From assembly GCA_945882615.1 (NCBI GenBank), contig CAMCWK010000019.1, forward strand, positions 1-57,419: DNA of 57,419 nucleotides. Direction: 5' to 3'. Shown here piece after piece: positions 1 to 8,581 of the stretch. The stretch's first letter is position 1, and each line of letters begins with the position of its first letter. The position numbers and the translations under genes are program-made. The notes beneath the pieces were generated by a model, which searched no databases, was not told where the DNA came from, and saw nothing but the letters and a program-made list of their open reading frames with translations. The DNA is from Rhizobium sp. Q54 (lineage in GTDB: Bacteria; Pseudomonadota; Alphaproteobacteria; Micropepsales; Micropepsaceae).

Positions 1-14
1 GCCTGAAGCACTCA

Positions 15-51
15 GGGGGTGCGGCTCACGCCGCACCCCCTTTTTGTTTTT
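15..51 (+). terminator. Intrinsic terminator upstream of amtB
   Basis: An 11-bp perfect GC stem (15-25 pairs with 30-40, loop TCAC) is followed by a T-rich run from 41. It ends a gene that lies left of the window. In this class amtB usually follows glnK, but that gene is not visible here. Confidence 0.9.
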
Positions 52-85
52 TGAACAACAAAAACCGGAACGGACGAAGCTCAAA

Positions 86-1384
86 ATGATTCAATGTCTG
101 GCTGTGGCTTTTGGCGGTCTTTTTCTCGCCACGCCCGCCTTCGCGCAAACAGCTCCCACACTCAACAGCGGGGATACCGCCTGGCTTCTCACCTCGGCGG
201 CCCTGGTGCTGCTGATGACCATTCCGGGCCTGGGCCTGTTTTATGGCGGCATGGTGCGCAAAAAGAATGTGCTGGCGACCCTGGCGCAAAGTTTCGGCGC
301 AGCCGCCCTGGTCTCGGTGCTGTGGATGATTGTGGGCTATAGCCTGGCCTTCAAGACCAATTCCAATCCGGCGCTGAACCAGTTCATCGGGGATTTCAGC
401 TATCTCTTCCTGCAGCCGATGAAGGTGGATTCGCTGACCGGCACGATTCCCGAATCGGTCTTCATGCTGTTCCAGATGACCTTCGCCATCATCACCCCGG
501 CCCTGATCGCAGGCGCCTTCGCCGATCGCATGAAATTTTCCGCCTTCCTGTGGTTCACCGGCCTGTGGCTGATCTTCGTCTATTGCCCCATCGCCCATAT
601 GGTGTGGGGCGGCGGCATTCTTTTCACCATGGGCGCGCTGGACTATGCCGGCGGCTCGGTGGTGCATCTCAATGCCGGCACCGCGGCCCTGGTGACCTGC
701 CTGGTGCTGGGCAAGCGCATCGGGTACGGCCGCGAGAACATGTCGCCGCACAATCTGGTTCTGTCGGTGATCGGCGCCTCGCTCTTGTGGGTGGGCTGGT
801 TCGGGTTCAATGCCGGCTCGGCACTGTCGTCCGGCTTCAATGCCGGCATGGCCGCTGTCGCCACCCAGATCGCCACCGCCGCCGCGGCGCTGGCCTGGAT
901 GCTGGCCGAATGGGCCATCGCCAAAAAGCCTTCGGTGCTGGGCATGATCTCGGGCGCGGTGTCCGGCCTGGTGGCGATCACCCCGGCGTCCGGCTTTGTC
1001 GATCCGGTCGGCGCCCTGATCATCGGCGTCACCGCGGGCGTGGTCTGCTATGTCGCTTCGGTCTGGATGAAGAAGGCGCTGGGCTATGACGACAGTCTGG
1101 ACGCCTGGGGCGTGCATGGCGTGGGCGGTGCGCTGGGCGCGCTTCTGACCGGCGCCTTCGCCAACAGCGCCGTCAATCCGGCGGGCAAGGGCTGGATCAA
1201 TGACGGCAATTTCGGGCAAATGCTGATCCAGCTCGCTGACGTCGGCATCACCTTCGTCTATTGCGCGGTGGTCACCTTCATCATTCTCAAGGCGGTGGAC
1301 ATGATCATTGGCCTGCGCGTCTCCCCCGAAGTCGAGGTCGAAGGCCTGGACATCAACCTGCATGGTGAGACGGTCCACCACTGA
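86..1384 (+). CDS. amtB: Ammonium transporter AmtB
   Basis: Inner-membrane ammonium channel of the Amt/Mep/Rh family, 432 residues. I start at ATG 86; an in-frame TTG at 44 lies in the T-run of the preceding terminator and is unlikely. The N-terminus looks like a cleaved signal peptide (about 20 residues ending AFA), as in other AmtB proteins, followed by about eleven hydrophobic segments. Family hallmarks are visible: GLGLFYGGMVRKKN near residue 50, the FxxFQMTFA segment, the AHMVWGGG stretch and a DxWGVHGVGG motif carrying a pore histidine. Partnership with a GlnK PII protein and NtrC/sigma-54 control are usual for the family, but neither is visible here. A terminator follows the stop. Confidence 0.96.
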   Translation: MIQCLAVAFGGLFLATPAFAQTAPTLNSGDTAWLLTSAALVLLMTIPGLGLFYGGMVRKKNVLATLAQSFGAAALVSVLWMIVGYSLAFKTNSNPALNQFIGDFSYLFLQPMKVDSLTGTIPESVFMLFQMTFAIITPALIAGAFADRMKFSAFLWFTGLWLIFVYCPIAHMVWGGGILFTMGALDYAGGSVVHLNAGTAALVTCLVLGKRIGYGRENMSPHNLVLSVIGASLLWVGWFGFNAGSALSSGFNAGMAAVATQIATAAAALAWMLAEWAIAKKPSVLGMISGAVSGLVAITPASGFVDPVGALIIGVTAGVVCYVASVWMKKALGYDDSLDAWGVHGVGGALGALLTGAFANSAVNPAGKGWINDGNFGQMLIQLADVGITFVYCAVVTFIILKAVDMIIGLRVSPEVEVEGLDINLHGETVHH

Positions 1385-1406
1385 ACCTGTGTTCTGTCCC
1401 CAACTT

Positions 1407-1437
1407 GGGCGCCATCCGCCAGGGTGGCGCCCTTTTT
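1407..1437 (+). terminator. Intrinsic terminator of amtB
   Basis: Perfect 8-bp stem GGGCGCCA (1407-1414) with TGGCGCCC (1425-1432), then five T. It lies 22 bp after the amtB stop. Confidence 0.9.
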
Positions 1438-1448
1438 GTATTCCATCT

Positions 1449-1535
1449 TCTCCATGGCCGGGCTTGACCCGGCCATCCAGAGGCTTTCTCCACAGATCGG
1501 ACTCTGGATGGGCGGCTCGGGGCCGCCCATGGAGA
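1449..1535. repeat. Palindromic intergenic repeat, family A, copy 1
   Basis: An 87-bp element begins TCTCCATGG and ends with the inverse CCATGGAGA. It holds two hairpins: ATGGCCGGG/CCCGGCCAT (1454-1476) and ATGGGCGGC/GCCGCCCAT (1508-1530), plus the pair CCAGAG/CTCTGG inside. A second copy lies at 20156-20249 with the same arms and a different centre. The right end stops 14 bp before the next start codon and its GGAGAG could act as that gene's ribosome binding site. Confidence 0.85.
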
Positions 1536-1549
1536 GTTGATTTGATCGG

Positions 1550-2785
1550 GTGAACGAAGCTTTAGTCTCCCCGCCACATTCTCCGGAGATTCTCCTTTTG
1601 TCCTTCAACGGCCGCCTTGCCGCCCTGCCGCCCGGGCCTTTCGCCCGGCTGGCGACGCTGTTGGGTGATGTCAAACCGGGCAAAGAGCCAATCACCCTGG
1701 CGATTGGCGATCCCAGTGGCGCGGTGCCCGAATTCGTGCGCGCGGCGCTGAATGACGGCGCCGCCAGCTTTGGAAATTATCCTGCCATCCAGGGTGCGCC
1801 GGACTGGCGCAATGCGGCGGGCGAGTGGCTGAACCGCCGCTTTGCCCTGAACGGCGCGATCGATCCGGAAAAACATGTGCTGCCGCTGAACGGTACCCGC
1901 GAGGGCCTGTTCTCGGTGCTGTTTCCGTTCATGCCGGAAAGCAAAGGTGGCGGGCGCCCGATCGTGGCAATGCCCAATCCCTTTTATCAATGCTATGCGG
2001 CCGGCGTGCTCGCATCAGGCGCCGAGCCGCTGTATGTGCCAGCGCTCAAGGAAAACGGCTTTCTGCCCGATTTCACCGGGCTCCCCCAAGCAACTCTGGA
2101 ACGGCTGGTGGCGGTTTACATCTGCTCGCCGTCCAATCCCGAGGGCGCGGTGGCGGATGAGGCTTATTGGAAAGCACTGTTCACGCTGGCCGAGCGCCAC
2201 GATTTCTTCGTGCTGGCGGATGAGTGCTATGCCGATATCTGGTTTGACCAGCCGCCTGCCTGCGCCCTGCCCGCGCGCCTCGCACAAAGCGGCGGCTTTA
2301 AAAATCTGCTGAGCTTCCACTCCCTCTCCAAGCGTTCGGGCCTGCCGGGCCTGCGCTCCGGCATGGTTGCGGGCTGTCCTGGGCTGATCGAAAAATTCCG
2401 CGCCTTCCGCAATGTCGCCGGTCCCACCGTGCCGGGCCCGGTGCAAGCGGCCTCGGCCGCCGCCTGGCGCGACGAGGACCATGTCACCGCCAACCGGCTG
2501 ACCTATGCCGACAAGATGGCGGCGGCCCAGAATATCCTGGGCAGCCGAATGACCCGTCCGGGGGGTGGCTTCTTCCTCTGGCTGGAGGTCGGCAATGGCG
2601 AGGAATTCGCCCTCCAGGCCTGGCGCGATCAGGGCGTGCGGCTGCTGCCTGGCGCCTATATGGGAAGGGAAATTTCCAGTGGAAAAACCCAGTCAAACCC
2701 TGGCTTTTCCTACGTCCGGGTGGCGCTTGTTAATGACTTATCAACCATTAAGACCGCACTCGAAAGACTGAGAGAAATTCTCTAG
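1550..2785 (+). CDS. PLP-dependent aminotransferase, DapC-like (class I/II)
   Basis: Fold-type I aminotransferase of 411 residues. Lys261 in SLSKRSGLPGLRSG is the Schiff-base lysine. The substrate-binding start (LAIGDPSGAVPEF), the ICSPSNPEG motif and the DECYADIWF stretch are all present. This SLSKRS subtype in Alphaproteobacteria is usually annotated succinyldiaminopimelate aminotransferase (DapC, lysine and peptidoglycan precursor synthesis); the assignment rests on subfamily resemblance, and other amino-acid substrates are possible. The only suitable start is GTG 1550, just after repeat A. It stands alone, with no dap genes beside it. Confidence 0.8.
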   Translation: MNEALVSPPHSPEILLLSFNGRLAALPPGPFARLATLLGDVKPGKEPITLAIGDPSGAVPEFVRAALNDGAASFGNYPAIQGAPDWRNAAGEWLNRRFALNGAIDPEKHVLPLNGTREGLFSVLFPFMPESKGGGRPIVAMPNPFYQCYAAGVLASGAEPLYVPALKENGFLPDFTGLPQATLERLVAVYICSPSNPEGAVADEAYWKALFTLAERHDFFVLADECYADIWFDQPPACALPARLAQSGGFKNLLSFHSLSKRSGLPGLRSGMVAGCPGLIEKFRAFRNVAGPTVPGPVQAASAAAWRDEDHVTANRLTYADKMAAAQNILGSRMTRPGGGFFLWLEVGNGEEFALQAWRDQGVRLLPGAYMGREISSGKTQSNPGFSYVRVALVNDLSTIKTALERLREIL

Positions 2786-2806
2786 TTCGAGGCCGATGCC
2801 AGTTAC

Positions 2807-2890
2807 AGGCCGGCCTCCCCCTTCTTGCGAAGCAAGGCAAGGGGGAGGTGGCCGTAGCATCGCCTGCGATGCGTAGGCCGGAGGGGGTTG
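2807..2890. repeat. Composite hairpin repeat, family B, copy 1
   Basis: Intergenic element with hairpins CCTCCCCCTT/AAGGGGGAGG and GCATCG/CGATGC, bounded by GGCCGGCCTC and CCGGAGGGGG. The copy at 22706-22803 has the same conserved blocks in the opposite orientation with different hairpin tips. Its right edge supplies the GGAGGGGG in front of ftsK. Confidence 0.75.
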
Positions 2891-2891
2891 G

Positions 2892-5318
2892 ATGGCACAA
2901 AGCAAGATGATCGGTGGCGTCTACCACCCGCGCGCCAAGGGTGGCGCCATGAGCGACGCCCTGGCCGACGCCAAGCGCGCCATGCACCGGCTGACCCGCA
3001 TGCTGGCGATGCGCGGCGCGGGCCTGGTGCTGGTGCTGGCGGCGACAGCGGCCCTGGTGGCGCTGGCCAGCTATTCCTCCGGCGATGCAAGCCTCAACAA
3101 CGCCAATGTGCGCGACGTTTCCAACTGGCTGGGGCCCCTGGGGGCGGTGGCCGCGGACCTGATGCTGCAGATTTTCGGGCTGGCGGCGGTCGCCTTCCTG
3201 GCGCCGCTATTTGTCTGGGGCGCGCGCGCCCTGCGCGGCAAGTCCTTGAAATATGCGATGTGGCGGCTGGTCGCCTGGCCGCTGGGCACCATGACGGTGG
3301 CGGCGGGCTTGGGCCTGTTTGCACGCCCTGCCACCCTTCCCGCCGGCGCCGGCGGCATGATCGGTATTGCCGCCGACGGTCTTTCCAGCCACGCCGCGCA
3401 GGTCTGGCAATTGCCGATGCTGAGCTGGGCGCTGCCGCTGGGGCTGCTGCTGGTGGGCCTGCCGCTGGCCTTCCTGGCCACCGGCCTGCGCCTGAAGCCC
3501 ATCGTGCAGGGGGTGCAGAACATTCCCGCCGGCGCGCTCTGGCTGTGGGGCCTGATCAAGAGGCCGGAATTCGGTTCGCATCATCAGGACGATGACGAGG
3601 ATGCCGATCACGAATATGATGATGACGATGAAGGCGCCTATCACCTGGATGCGGATGACAGTCCCGGTTCGATAAGGCCCGAGCCCATCGCCGCCACCCG
3701 CCTTGCCGAACGCCAGAAGACCCGCGTCAAGCGCGACATGCGCGCGCCCGCCGGGACTGCCACCAAGCGCGACAAGCAACCGGCGCTGAATCTGGCCTCG
3801 GGCGATTACCAGCTTCCGGCGCTGGGACTTCTGGCGGAACCCGTGACGGTCAAGGACACGCACACGCTGTCCGACGAGGCGCTGGAGGAAAATGCCCGCA
3901 TGCTGGAAGCGGTGCTGGCCGATTTCGGGGTCAAGGGCCGCATCACCGCCGTGCGTCCGGGTCCGGTGGTCACACTGTATGAATTCGAGCCCGCCGCCGG
4001 CGTGAAGTCGAGCCGCGTGATCTCGCTGGCCGATGACGTCGCCCGTTCGATGAGCGCGGTGGCGGCCCGTATCGCCACCATCTCGGGCCGCAACGTGATC
4101 GGCATCGAGCTGCCCAACCAGTTCCGCGAAACCGTTTACCTGCGCGAGATGTTCGCGTCTTCCGACTATGAAAAGGCCCGCGCGCCGCTGTCGCTGGCGC
4201 TGGGCAAGACCATCGGCGGCGAGCCGGTGATCGCCGATCTGGCCAAGATGCCACATTTGCTGGTGGCGGGCACCACCGGTTCGGGAAAGTCGGTGGGCCT
4301 GAACACCATGATCCTGTCGCTGCTGTACCGCATGTCGCCGCAGCAGTGCCGGCTGATCATGATCGATCCCAAGATGCTGGAACTGTCGGTCTATGACGGC
4401 ATTCCGCATCTTCTGTCGCCGGTGGTGACCGATCCGCGCAAGGCCATCGTCGCCCTGAAATGGGCGGTGCGCGAAATGGAAGACCGCTATCGCAAAATGT
4501 CCAAGATGGGCGTGCGCGGCGTCGAAGCCTTCAACGAACGCGTCAAGAAGGCCAAGGACAAGGGCGAGGTCCTCAAGCGCACGGTGCAGACCGGGTTCGA
4601 CCGCGAGACCGGCAAGCCAATCTATGAGGACGAAAATCTCGAATTTGAAGCCATGCCCTATATCGTGGTGGTGGTGGACGAAGTCGCCGACCTGATGATG
4701 GTCTCGGGCAAGGAGATCGAAGGCGCGGTGCAGCGCCTGGCGCAGATGGCGCGCGCCGCCGGCATCCATCTGATCGCCGCGACCCAGCGCCCCTCGGTCG
4801 ACGTGATCACCGGCACCATCAAGGCCAACTTCCCCACCCGCATTTCCTTCCAGGTGACGAGCAAGATCGACAGCCGCACCATCCTGGGCGAACAAGGCGC
4901 CGAACAGCTTCTGGGCCAGGGCGACATGCTCTACATGGCGGCCGGCGGGCGCATCAAGCGAATCCACGGTCCGTTTGTGTCGGACCATGAAGTCGAAGAC
5001 GTGGTGCGCTTCCTCAAGGCGCAGGGCGCGCCGGAATATCTCGATGCCGTTACCGAGGAGCCCGATGAAGAGGGCGACGATCCCTATGCGCTGATGGGCG
5101 GTGGCAACAGCAATTCGGGTGACGATCTCTACGACAAGGCGCTGGCCGTGGTGGCGCGGGACAAGAAGGCTTCTACCTCCTACATCCAGCGACGCTTGCA
5201 GATCGGCTACAACCGCGCCGCCAGCCTGATCGAACGCATGGAGCAGGACGGCGTGGTTTCAAGCCCCAACCATAAAGGCGTGCGGGAAGTATTGTTGCCC
5301 GATCACGACGACCGGTAA
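2892..5318 (+). CDS. ftsK: DNA translocase FtsK
   Basis: Septal DNA motor that moves the chromosome termini and activates XerCD at dif. It has 808 residues. The N-terminal third holds about four membrane segments (roughly residues 35-205). A very acidic Asp/His linker follows at about residues 232-258. The RecA-like motor has Walker A GTTGSGKS near residue 460 and a Walker B with VVVVDEVADLMM. The gamma winged-helix domain for KOPS recognition (YIQRRLQIGYNRAASLIERM) lies near residues 750-805. ATG 2892 follows GGAGGGGG; ATG 2950 is an alternative with a shorter N-terminus. Just downstream there is a second copy of its last 14 codons. Confidence 0.96.
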   Translation: MAQSKMIGGVYHPRAKGGAMSDALADAKRAMHRLTRMLAMRGAGLVLVLAATAALVALASYSSGDASLNNANVRDVSNWLGPLGAVAADLMLQIFGLAAVAFLAPLFVWGARALRGKSLKYAMWRLVAWPLGTMTVAAGLGLFARPATLPAGAGGMIGIAADGLSSHAAQVWQLPMLSWALPLGLLLVGLPLAFLATGLRLKPIVQGVQNIPAGALWLWGLIKRPEFGSHHQDDDEDADHEYDDDDEGAYHLDADDSPGSIRPEPIAATRLAERQKTRVKRDMRAPAGTATKRDKQPALNLASGDYQLPALGLLAEPVTVKDTHTLSDEALEENARMLEAVLADFGVKGRITAVRPGPVVTLYEFEPAAGVKSSRVISLADDVARSMSAVAARIATISGRNVIGIELPNQFRETVYLREMFASSDYEKARAPLSLALGKTIGGEPVIADLAKMPHLLVAGTTGSGKSVGLNTMILSLLYRMSPQQCRLIMIDPKMLELSVYDGIPHLLSPVVTDPRKAIVALKWAVREMEDRYRKMSKMGVRGVEAFNERVKKAKDKGEVLKRTVQTGFDRETGKPIYEDENLEFEAMPYIVVVVDEVADLMMVSGKEIEGAVQRLAQMARAAGIHLIAATQRPSVDVITGTIKANFPTRISFQVTSKIDSRTILGEQGAEQLLGQGDMLYMAAGGRIKRIHGPFVSDHEVEDVVRFLKAQGAPEYLDAVTEEPDEEGDDPYALMGGGNSNSGDDLYDKALAVVARDKKASTSYIQRRLQIGYNRAASLIERMEQDGVVSSPNHKGVREVLLPDHDDR

Positions 5319-5362
5319 TTCGCACGCCTTTCTTTGTTTGATTGTGCGCATCCGCGCACGGG

Positions 5363-5404
5363 GGCGTGCGAGAAGTTCTCCTGCCTGATCACGACGACCG
5401 TTAA
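5363..5404 (+). pseudogene. Remnant duplicate of the ftsK 3' end
   Basis: These 42 bases translate to GVREVLLPDHDDR and a TAA stop, identical in protein to the real ftsK end at 5277-5318. The codons differ at six places, all synonymous (for example CGG/CGA, GTA/GTT, CCC/CCT). The two copies are separated by 44 bp that hold a GTGCGC/GCGCAC hairpin. Similarity fades upstream of about 5357. It looks like the stub of a diverged ftsK allele left after replacement of the 3' end. Confidence 0.85.
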
Positions 5405-5430
5405 GCGGTTTCGCCTCGCGCAACAAAAAA

Positions 5431-5460
5431 GCCCGGTGGCGACACCGGGCTTTTTCTTTT
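5431..5460. terminator. Bidirectional intrinsic terminator
   Basis: Stem GCCCGGTG (5431-5438) pairs with CACCGGGC (5443-5450), with a T-run on the right and an A-run on the left. It can serve ftsK on the plus strand and the converging lectin-like gene on the minus strand. Confidence 0.9.
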
Positions 5461-5476
5461 TCATAACGGCTAAGAC

Positions 5477-6151
5477 TTAGTCAGCTGCGAAGCAGTAGAA
5501 CTGACCCGCACCGCCGGTCTTGACCAAAGCTTCCTGGCTGCAGCCCTGCGAACCATGGGCAGCGTTCCAGGAGGTGAAGTTGCGGTTGTTGTTGGGACCG
5601 CTGCGGTCGTGATGGCCCAGGACGGCCGAGCCGTCAGCGTTCTTGGTCCAGTTGCCGCAGGTGGTGTCGGTGGTTCCCATGTTGGGCATATAGCGGCCGG
5701 CCGAATCCGATCCGGTCAGCATGTCATGGCGATTGGGCGTGTCGCCGCGGCCGTTCACTGTCATGCCTTTTTCGTCAAGCAGGTTGGCCTTGGTCAGGTT
5801 GGGATTGGCGCTGCTATGCAGGTCGTCCACGTTGCGGGCGATGGTCACGCCCTTGGCATTGACCCAGGGACCCTTGCCGATGCGGTCGCGCGCATCCACG
5901 GGCGCGGCGCCATTCGGCACCTGGGTGGCGGACAGGTAAGCGCGCCAGTTGGTCTTGGTGGAGCCGGCCGCCTTGGCCAGCATCGCGCAATGCGCATCCG
6001 CGCCCGCCAGGCCACCCAGATTGGCGCCATCGCCCTTGCCAACGCTGGTGATGAAGAAACTCATATTGCCCTGCGCATTCACGGTGGCGGCGCCCGCCAG
6101 ACAGACCGCCGCGCCCGCGAACAGCAACGAACCCCAAAGCTTGTTTTTCAT
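5477..6151 (-). CDS. Secreted lectin-like protein (endostatin/C-type-lectin-like fold)
   Basis: Predicted exported protein of 224 residues. I start at ATG 6151, which follows a good ribosome binding site (GGGAGGGA); a longer reading upstream has no support. The signal peptide (MKNKLWGSLLFAGAAVCLAG, cleavage after VNA) precedes a domain starting FFITSVGKGDGANLGGLAGADAHC. That pattern is typical of secreted proteins annotated as lectin or DUF1554/endostatin-like. Four cysteines in the mature part (DAHC, TTCGNW, QGCSQ, FYCFA) could form disulfides. Function unknown; carbohydrate binding is a family-based guess. Monocistronic, with a terminator just after the stop. Confidence 0.7.
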   Translation of the reverse strand: MKNKLWGSLLFAGAAVCLAGAATVNAQGNMSFFITSVGKGDGANLGGLAGADAHCAMLAKAAGSTKTNWRAYLSATQVPNGAAPVDARDRIGKGPWVNAKGVTIARNVDDLHSSANPNLTKANLLDEKGMTVNGRGDTPNRHDMLTGSDSAGRYMPNMGTTDTTCGNWTKNADGSAVLGHHDRSGPNNNRNFTSWNAAHGSQGCSQEALVKTGGAGQFYCFAAD

Positions 6152-6302
6152 GTAATTCCCTCCCTGGAAAATTGATCGGCCGGTATCACCGTGCCGAAAT
6201 ATGGCGTAAAAATGGCGTACTGCCGCCTGACATTGGAATGTCATCTTATATCGATCAATCCGGGGGCGCAGCCTCCCGATTCTACTGTTGGGCCGCTACC
6301 GG

Positions 6303-8162
6303 CTAGCGGACATCCCGTAGGATTTCAGCGGCGGCGCGCGGGAAGGTGACGGTGATGCGGGTGCCCTGACCCCGCGCGCTGTCGATTTGGATGCGTCCCT
6401 TATGCAGGTCCACCAGCGCCTTGGTCAAAGGCAGGCCCAGGCCAGTGCCCTCATAGCGCCGCTCCAGCCGGTTATCCACCTGGGCGAACGGCTCGAAGGC
6501 AATCTGCACATCCTCGGGATTCATGCCGATGCCGGTGTCGCTGACCGACACCGAGATTTCATTGGCCGCTTCGGCGATACCGAGCGAAATGGTGCCGCCC
6601 TTTTCCGTGAACTTTATGGCGTTCGACAGCAGGTTGAGGAATATCTGGCGCAGCTTTGCGGCGTCGCCGGCCATTGGGATTTCATGTTCCGGAACCGGGG
6701 CGACGAAGGCATGGCCGGCGGCGGTGCACTGTTCACGCACCATAGCGATGCAGTCCTTCAGCACATAGCGCATGTCCACCGGCTTGCTGTCCAGGAACAG
6801 TCTGTTGGATTGGCTCTTGGAAAGATCCAGCACATCGTTGATCACCGAAAGAAGGTGACGTCCGCTGCGCAGTATGTCGTAGGAATAGTCGAGGTAGCGC
6901 TCATGCCCCAGCTTGCCGAAAAACTGGCCGGATATGATTTCGGAAAAGCCGATAATGGCGTTCAGCGGCGTACGCAGTTCGTGGCTCATATTGGCCAGGA
7001 AGCGGGTCTTGGAGGCGTTGGCCGCTTCCGCCTCGCGCTTGGCGCGGCGCAAGGATTCCTCGCGTTCCTTGATGGCGGTGAAGTCGGACAGAAAAATGAT
7101 CGAGCCGCCTTCGCTGGTGGCGCTGCCGGTCATGCGCAGCCAGCGCCCGTCAGCCAGTTCCAGCTCGGCATGGCCGGAGGTTGAGATATCTTCGCTGGGT
7201 GCCTGGGTAGAGACCAGCTGCTGCTGGATCAGTGCCAGCGCCGCGTCGAAGGTCGTGCCCGCAACCAGCTGCGTGGCGATTGCGGGGAAGAACTCGCGCA
7301 TGGTGCCGTTCGACATGGCGATGTTGCCATCAGGCGCAACCAGCATCACGCCTTCGCGGCTGGTTTCCAGCGCGTCGGCCAGGCGGTTCTCCGCCGAGCG
7401 CCGCAGCGCGGTCTCGCGGCCCATCATCTCGCGGATATTGTCCTGCATCACCGTCATCGAACCCAGTAACGCGCCGGTCTCGTCACGGCCGCCTTGCGGG
7501 ATCGGCGTTTGCAGTTCGCCGCTGGCAATGCGGTCGGCCACACTGGCGGCCGCCTGCAACGGGCGCACGATACGACTGCGCAGCAGCGCCGTGATGCCCG
7601 CCGCCAGGGCCAGGGCCAGAAGCGTCATGCCGATCAGGGCATATTTGTAGTTTTCAATATTGGTCACGGTCTGGCGACGACCGATGAAGCTATTGCCGGT
7701 ATTGAACTCGATCAGCAGATCGAACTTCTCGTCGATCTGGCGATCCAGTTTTGCCAGTTCCGCCATGTCACCCTGGATGCGCACTTCGCCCCAGCGTTTC
7801 ATCAAAGGGCGAATCTCGGCAATCATCTGCTGCTCGTCGGCATGCAGGCTGCGCTGGGCAGCGACATCCAGGTCCTCATCAAAGGTCGCATGGAGTTCGG
7901 CGATCTGGGCGGCGATGGCCGGGCGCTCGGAGGGCGCGGCGCCTTCAAAGCGCAGTTCCGCCAGCTGCATCTCGGTGAAGCCATTCTGGGCGGCGCGGGC
8001 ATAATTGATCGCCATCAGCGGGCCGTCGAAGGTCGTCATCGCGATATTGCCCGCGGCCGACAACACGCCATAGCTTGCCAGCCCCATCAGACCGATGATG
8101 GCGCTCATGACGGCAAAGGCGCCGAAAATCCTGGCGCCAATCGTGTATCTGGCAAGCTTCAT
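6303..8162 (-). CDS. Hybrid-type sensor histidine kinase (HAMP-PAS-HisKA-HATPase)
   Basis: Membrane sensor kinase of 619 residues. An N-terminal membrane helix (about residues 10-35) and a second near 178-195 enclose a periplasmic helical sensor region of about 140 residues resembling a four-helix-bundle MCP-type sensor. HAMP (about 195-250) and PAS (about 265-370) follow. HisKA has SHELRTPLN with phospho-acceptor His394. The HATPase domain shows N, G1 and G2 boxes (NLLSNAIKFTEKGG, DTGIGM, GTGLGL). There is no receiver domain and no response regulator gene nearby, so its partner is elsewhere. It is 116 bp downstream of the cupredoxin gene on the same strand and may be transcribed with that operon. 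Confidence 0.9.
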   Translation of the reverse strand: MKLARYTIGARIFGAFAVMSAIIGLMGLASYGVLSAAGNIAMTTFDGPLMAINYARAAQNGFTEMQLAELRFEGAAPSERPAIAAQIAELHATFDEDLDVAAQRSLHADEQQMIAEIRPLMKRWGEVRIQGDMAELAKLDRQIDEKFDLLIEFNTGNSFIGRRQTVTNIENYKYALIGMTLLALALAAGITALLRSRIVRPLQAAASVADRIASGELQTPIPQGGRDETGALLGSMTVMQDNIREMMGRETALRRSAENRLADALETSREGVMLVAPDGNIAMSNGTMREFFPAIATQLVAGTTFDAALALIQQQLVSTQAPSEDISTSGHAELELADGRWLRMTGSATSEGGSIIFLSDFTAIKEREESLRRAKREAEAANASKTRFLANMSHELRTPLNAIIGFSEIISGQFFGKLGHERYLDYSYDILRSGRHLLSVINDVLDLSKSQSNRLFLDSKPVDMRYVLKDCIAMVREQCTAAGHAFVAPVPEHEIPMAGDAAKLRQIFLNLLSNAIKFTEKGGTISLGIAEAANEISVSVSDTGIGMNPEDVQIAFEPFAQVDNRLERRYEGTGLGLPLTKALVDLHKGRIQIDSARGQGTRITVTFPRAAAEILRDVR

Positions 8163-8278
8163 GACAGGCGGGCTATCCGGACGGGAAACGCCGGATTATT
8201 CTGGCCTGAACGGGGTTTATGGCGGCTTAAGGATCGCCTGCGGGCGCCCCGCAACACTTGATTAAGGTTTGCCGATTC

Positions 8279-8581
8279 CTAGTTGACCCGCACCGTCAGT
8301 TTCATTTTCGGGTGGATATGGCAGCGCACTTCAAAGGTGCCGGACCGGGGGAAGCTTTCCACGATATTCTGCCCCGGCCGCCGGCCCTCGGAATCGAACA
8401 GCCCTTCGGAATAGATCTGATGGATGAACTCGTCTTCGTTGGTGACCGTAATGGACTGACCCTGACGAATGGTGATCTCGGCCGGAAGAAAGCGGCGGCC
8501 TTTCTGGACGATCGTGTTCGTGCTCTGCGCAAATGACGTCACGGGGATCGCCACCAGCAGGATAAGCGTCAGCTTCTTCAC
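8279..8581 (-). CDS. Exported cupredoxin (methylamine-utilization/plastocyanin-like)
   Basis: Small periplasmic blue-copper protein of 100 residues with a signal peptide ending SFAQS. Four candidate type I copper ligands are in place: His54, Cys87, His90 and Met93, the last three in the C-x-x-H-P-x-M arrangement RCHIHPKM seen in amicyanin-like proteins. It starts at GTG 8581, and the GTG overlaps the TGA of the haemoglobin gene (GTGA), which implies translational coupling. Likely role: electron transfer or copper/redox sensing with the haemoglobin. Substrate unknown. Confidence 0.85.
   Translation of the reverse strand: MKKLTLILLVAIPVTSFAQSTNTIVQKGRRFLPAEITIRQGQSITVTNEDEFIHQIYSEGLFDSEGRRPGQNIVESFPRSGTFEVRCHIHPKMKLTVRVN

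Noticed and set aside
26..1381. 451-codon open frame on the minus strand opposite amtB.
   Set aside because: Rich in Asp, His, Gly and Arg with no domain; a shadow of amtB caused by high GC at third positions.
3207..4988. 593-codon open frame opposite ftsK.
   Set aside because: Same composition bias, no recognisable motif, and ftsK is certain.
5477..6244. Longer start for the lectin-like protein at 6244.
   Set aside because: The upstream 31 residues lack a signal sequence and precede a clear ribosome binding site and signal peptide at 6151.
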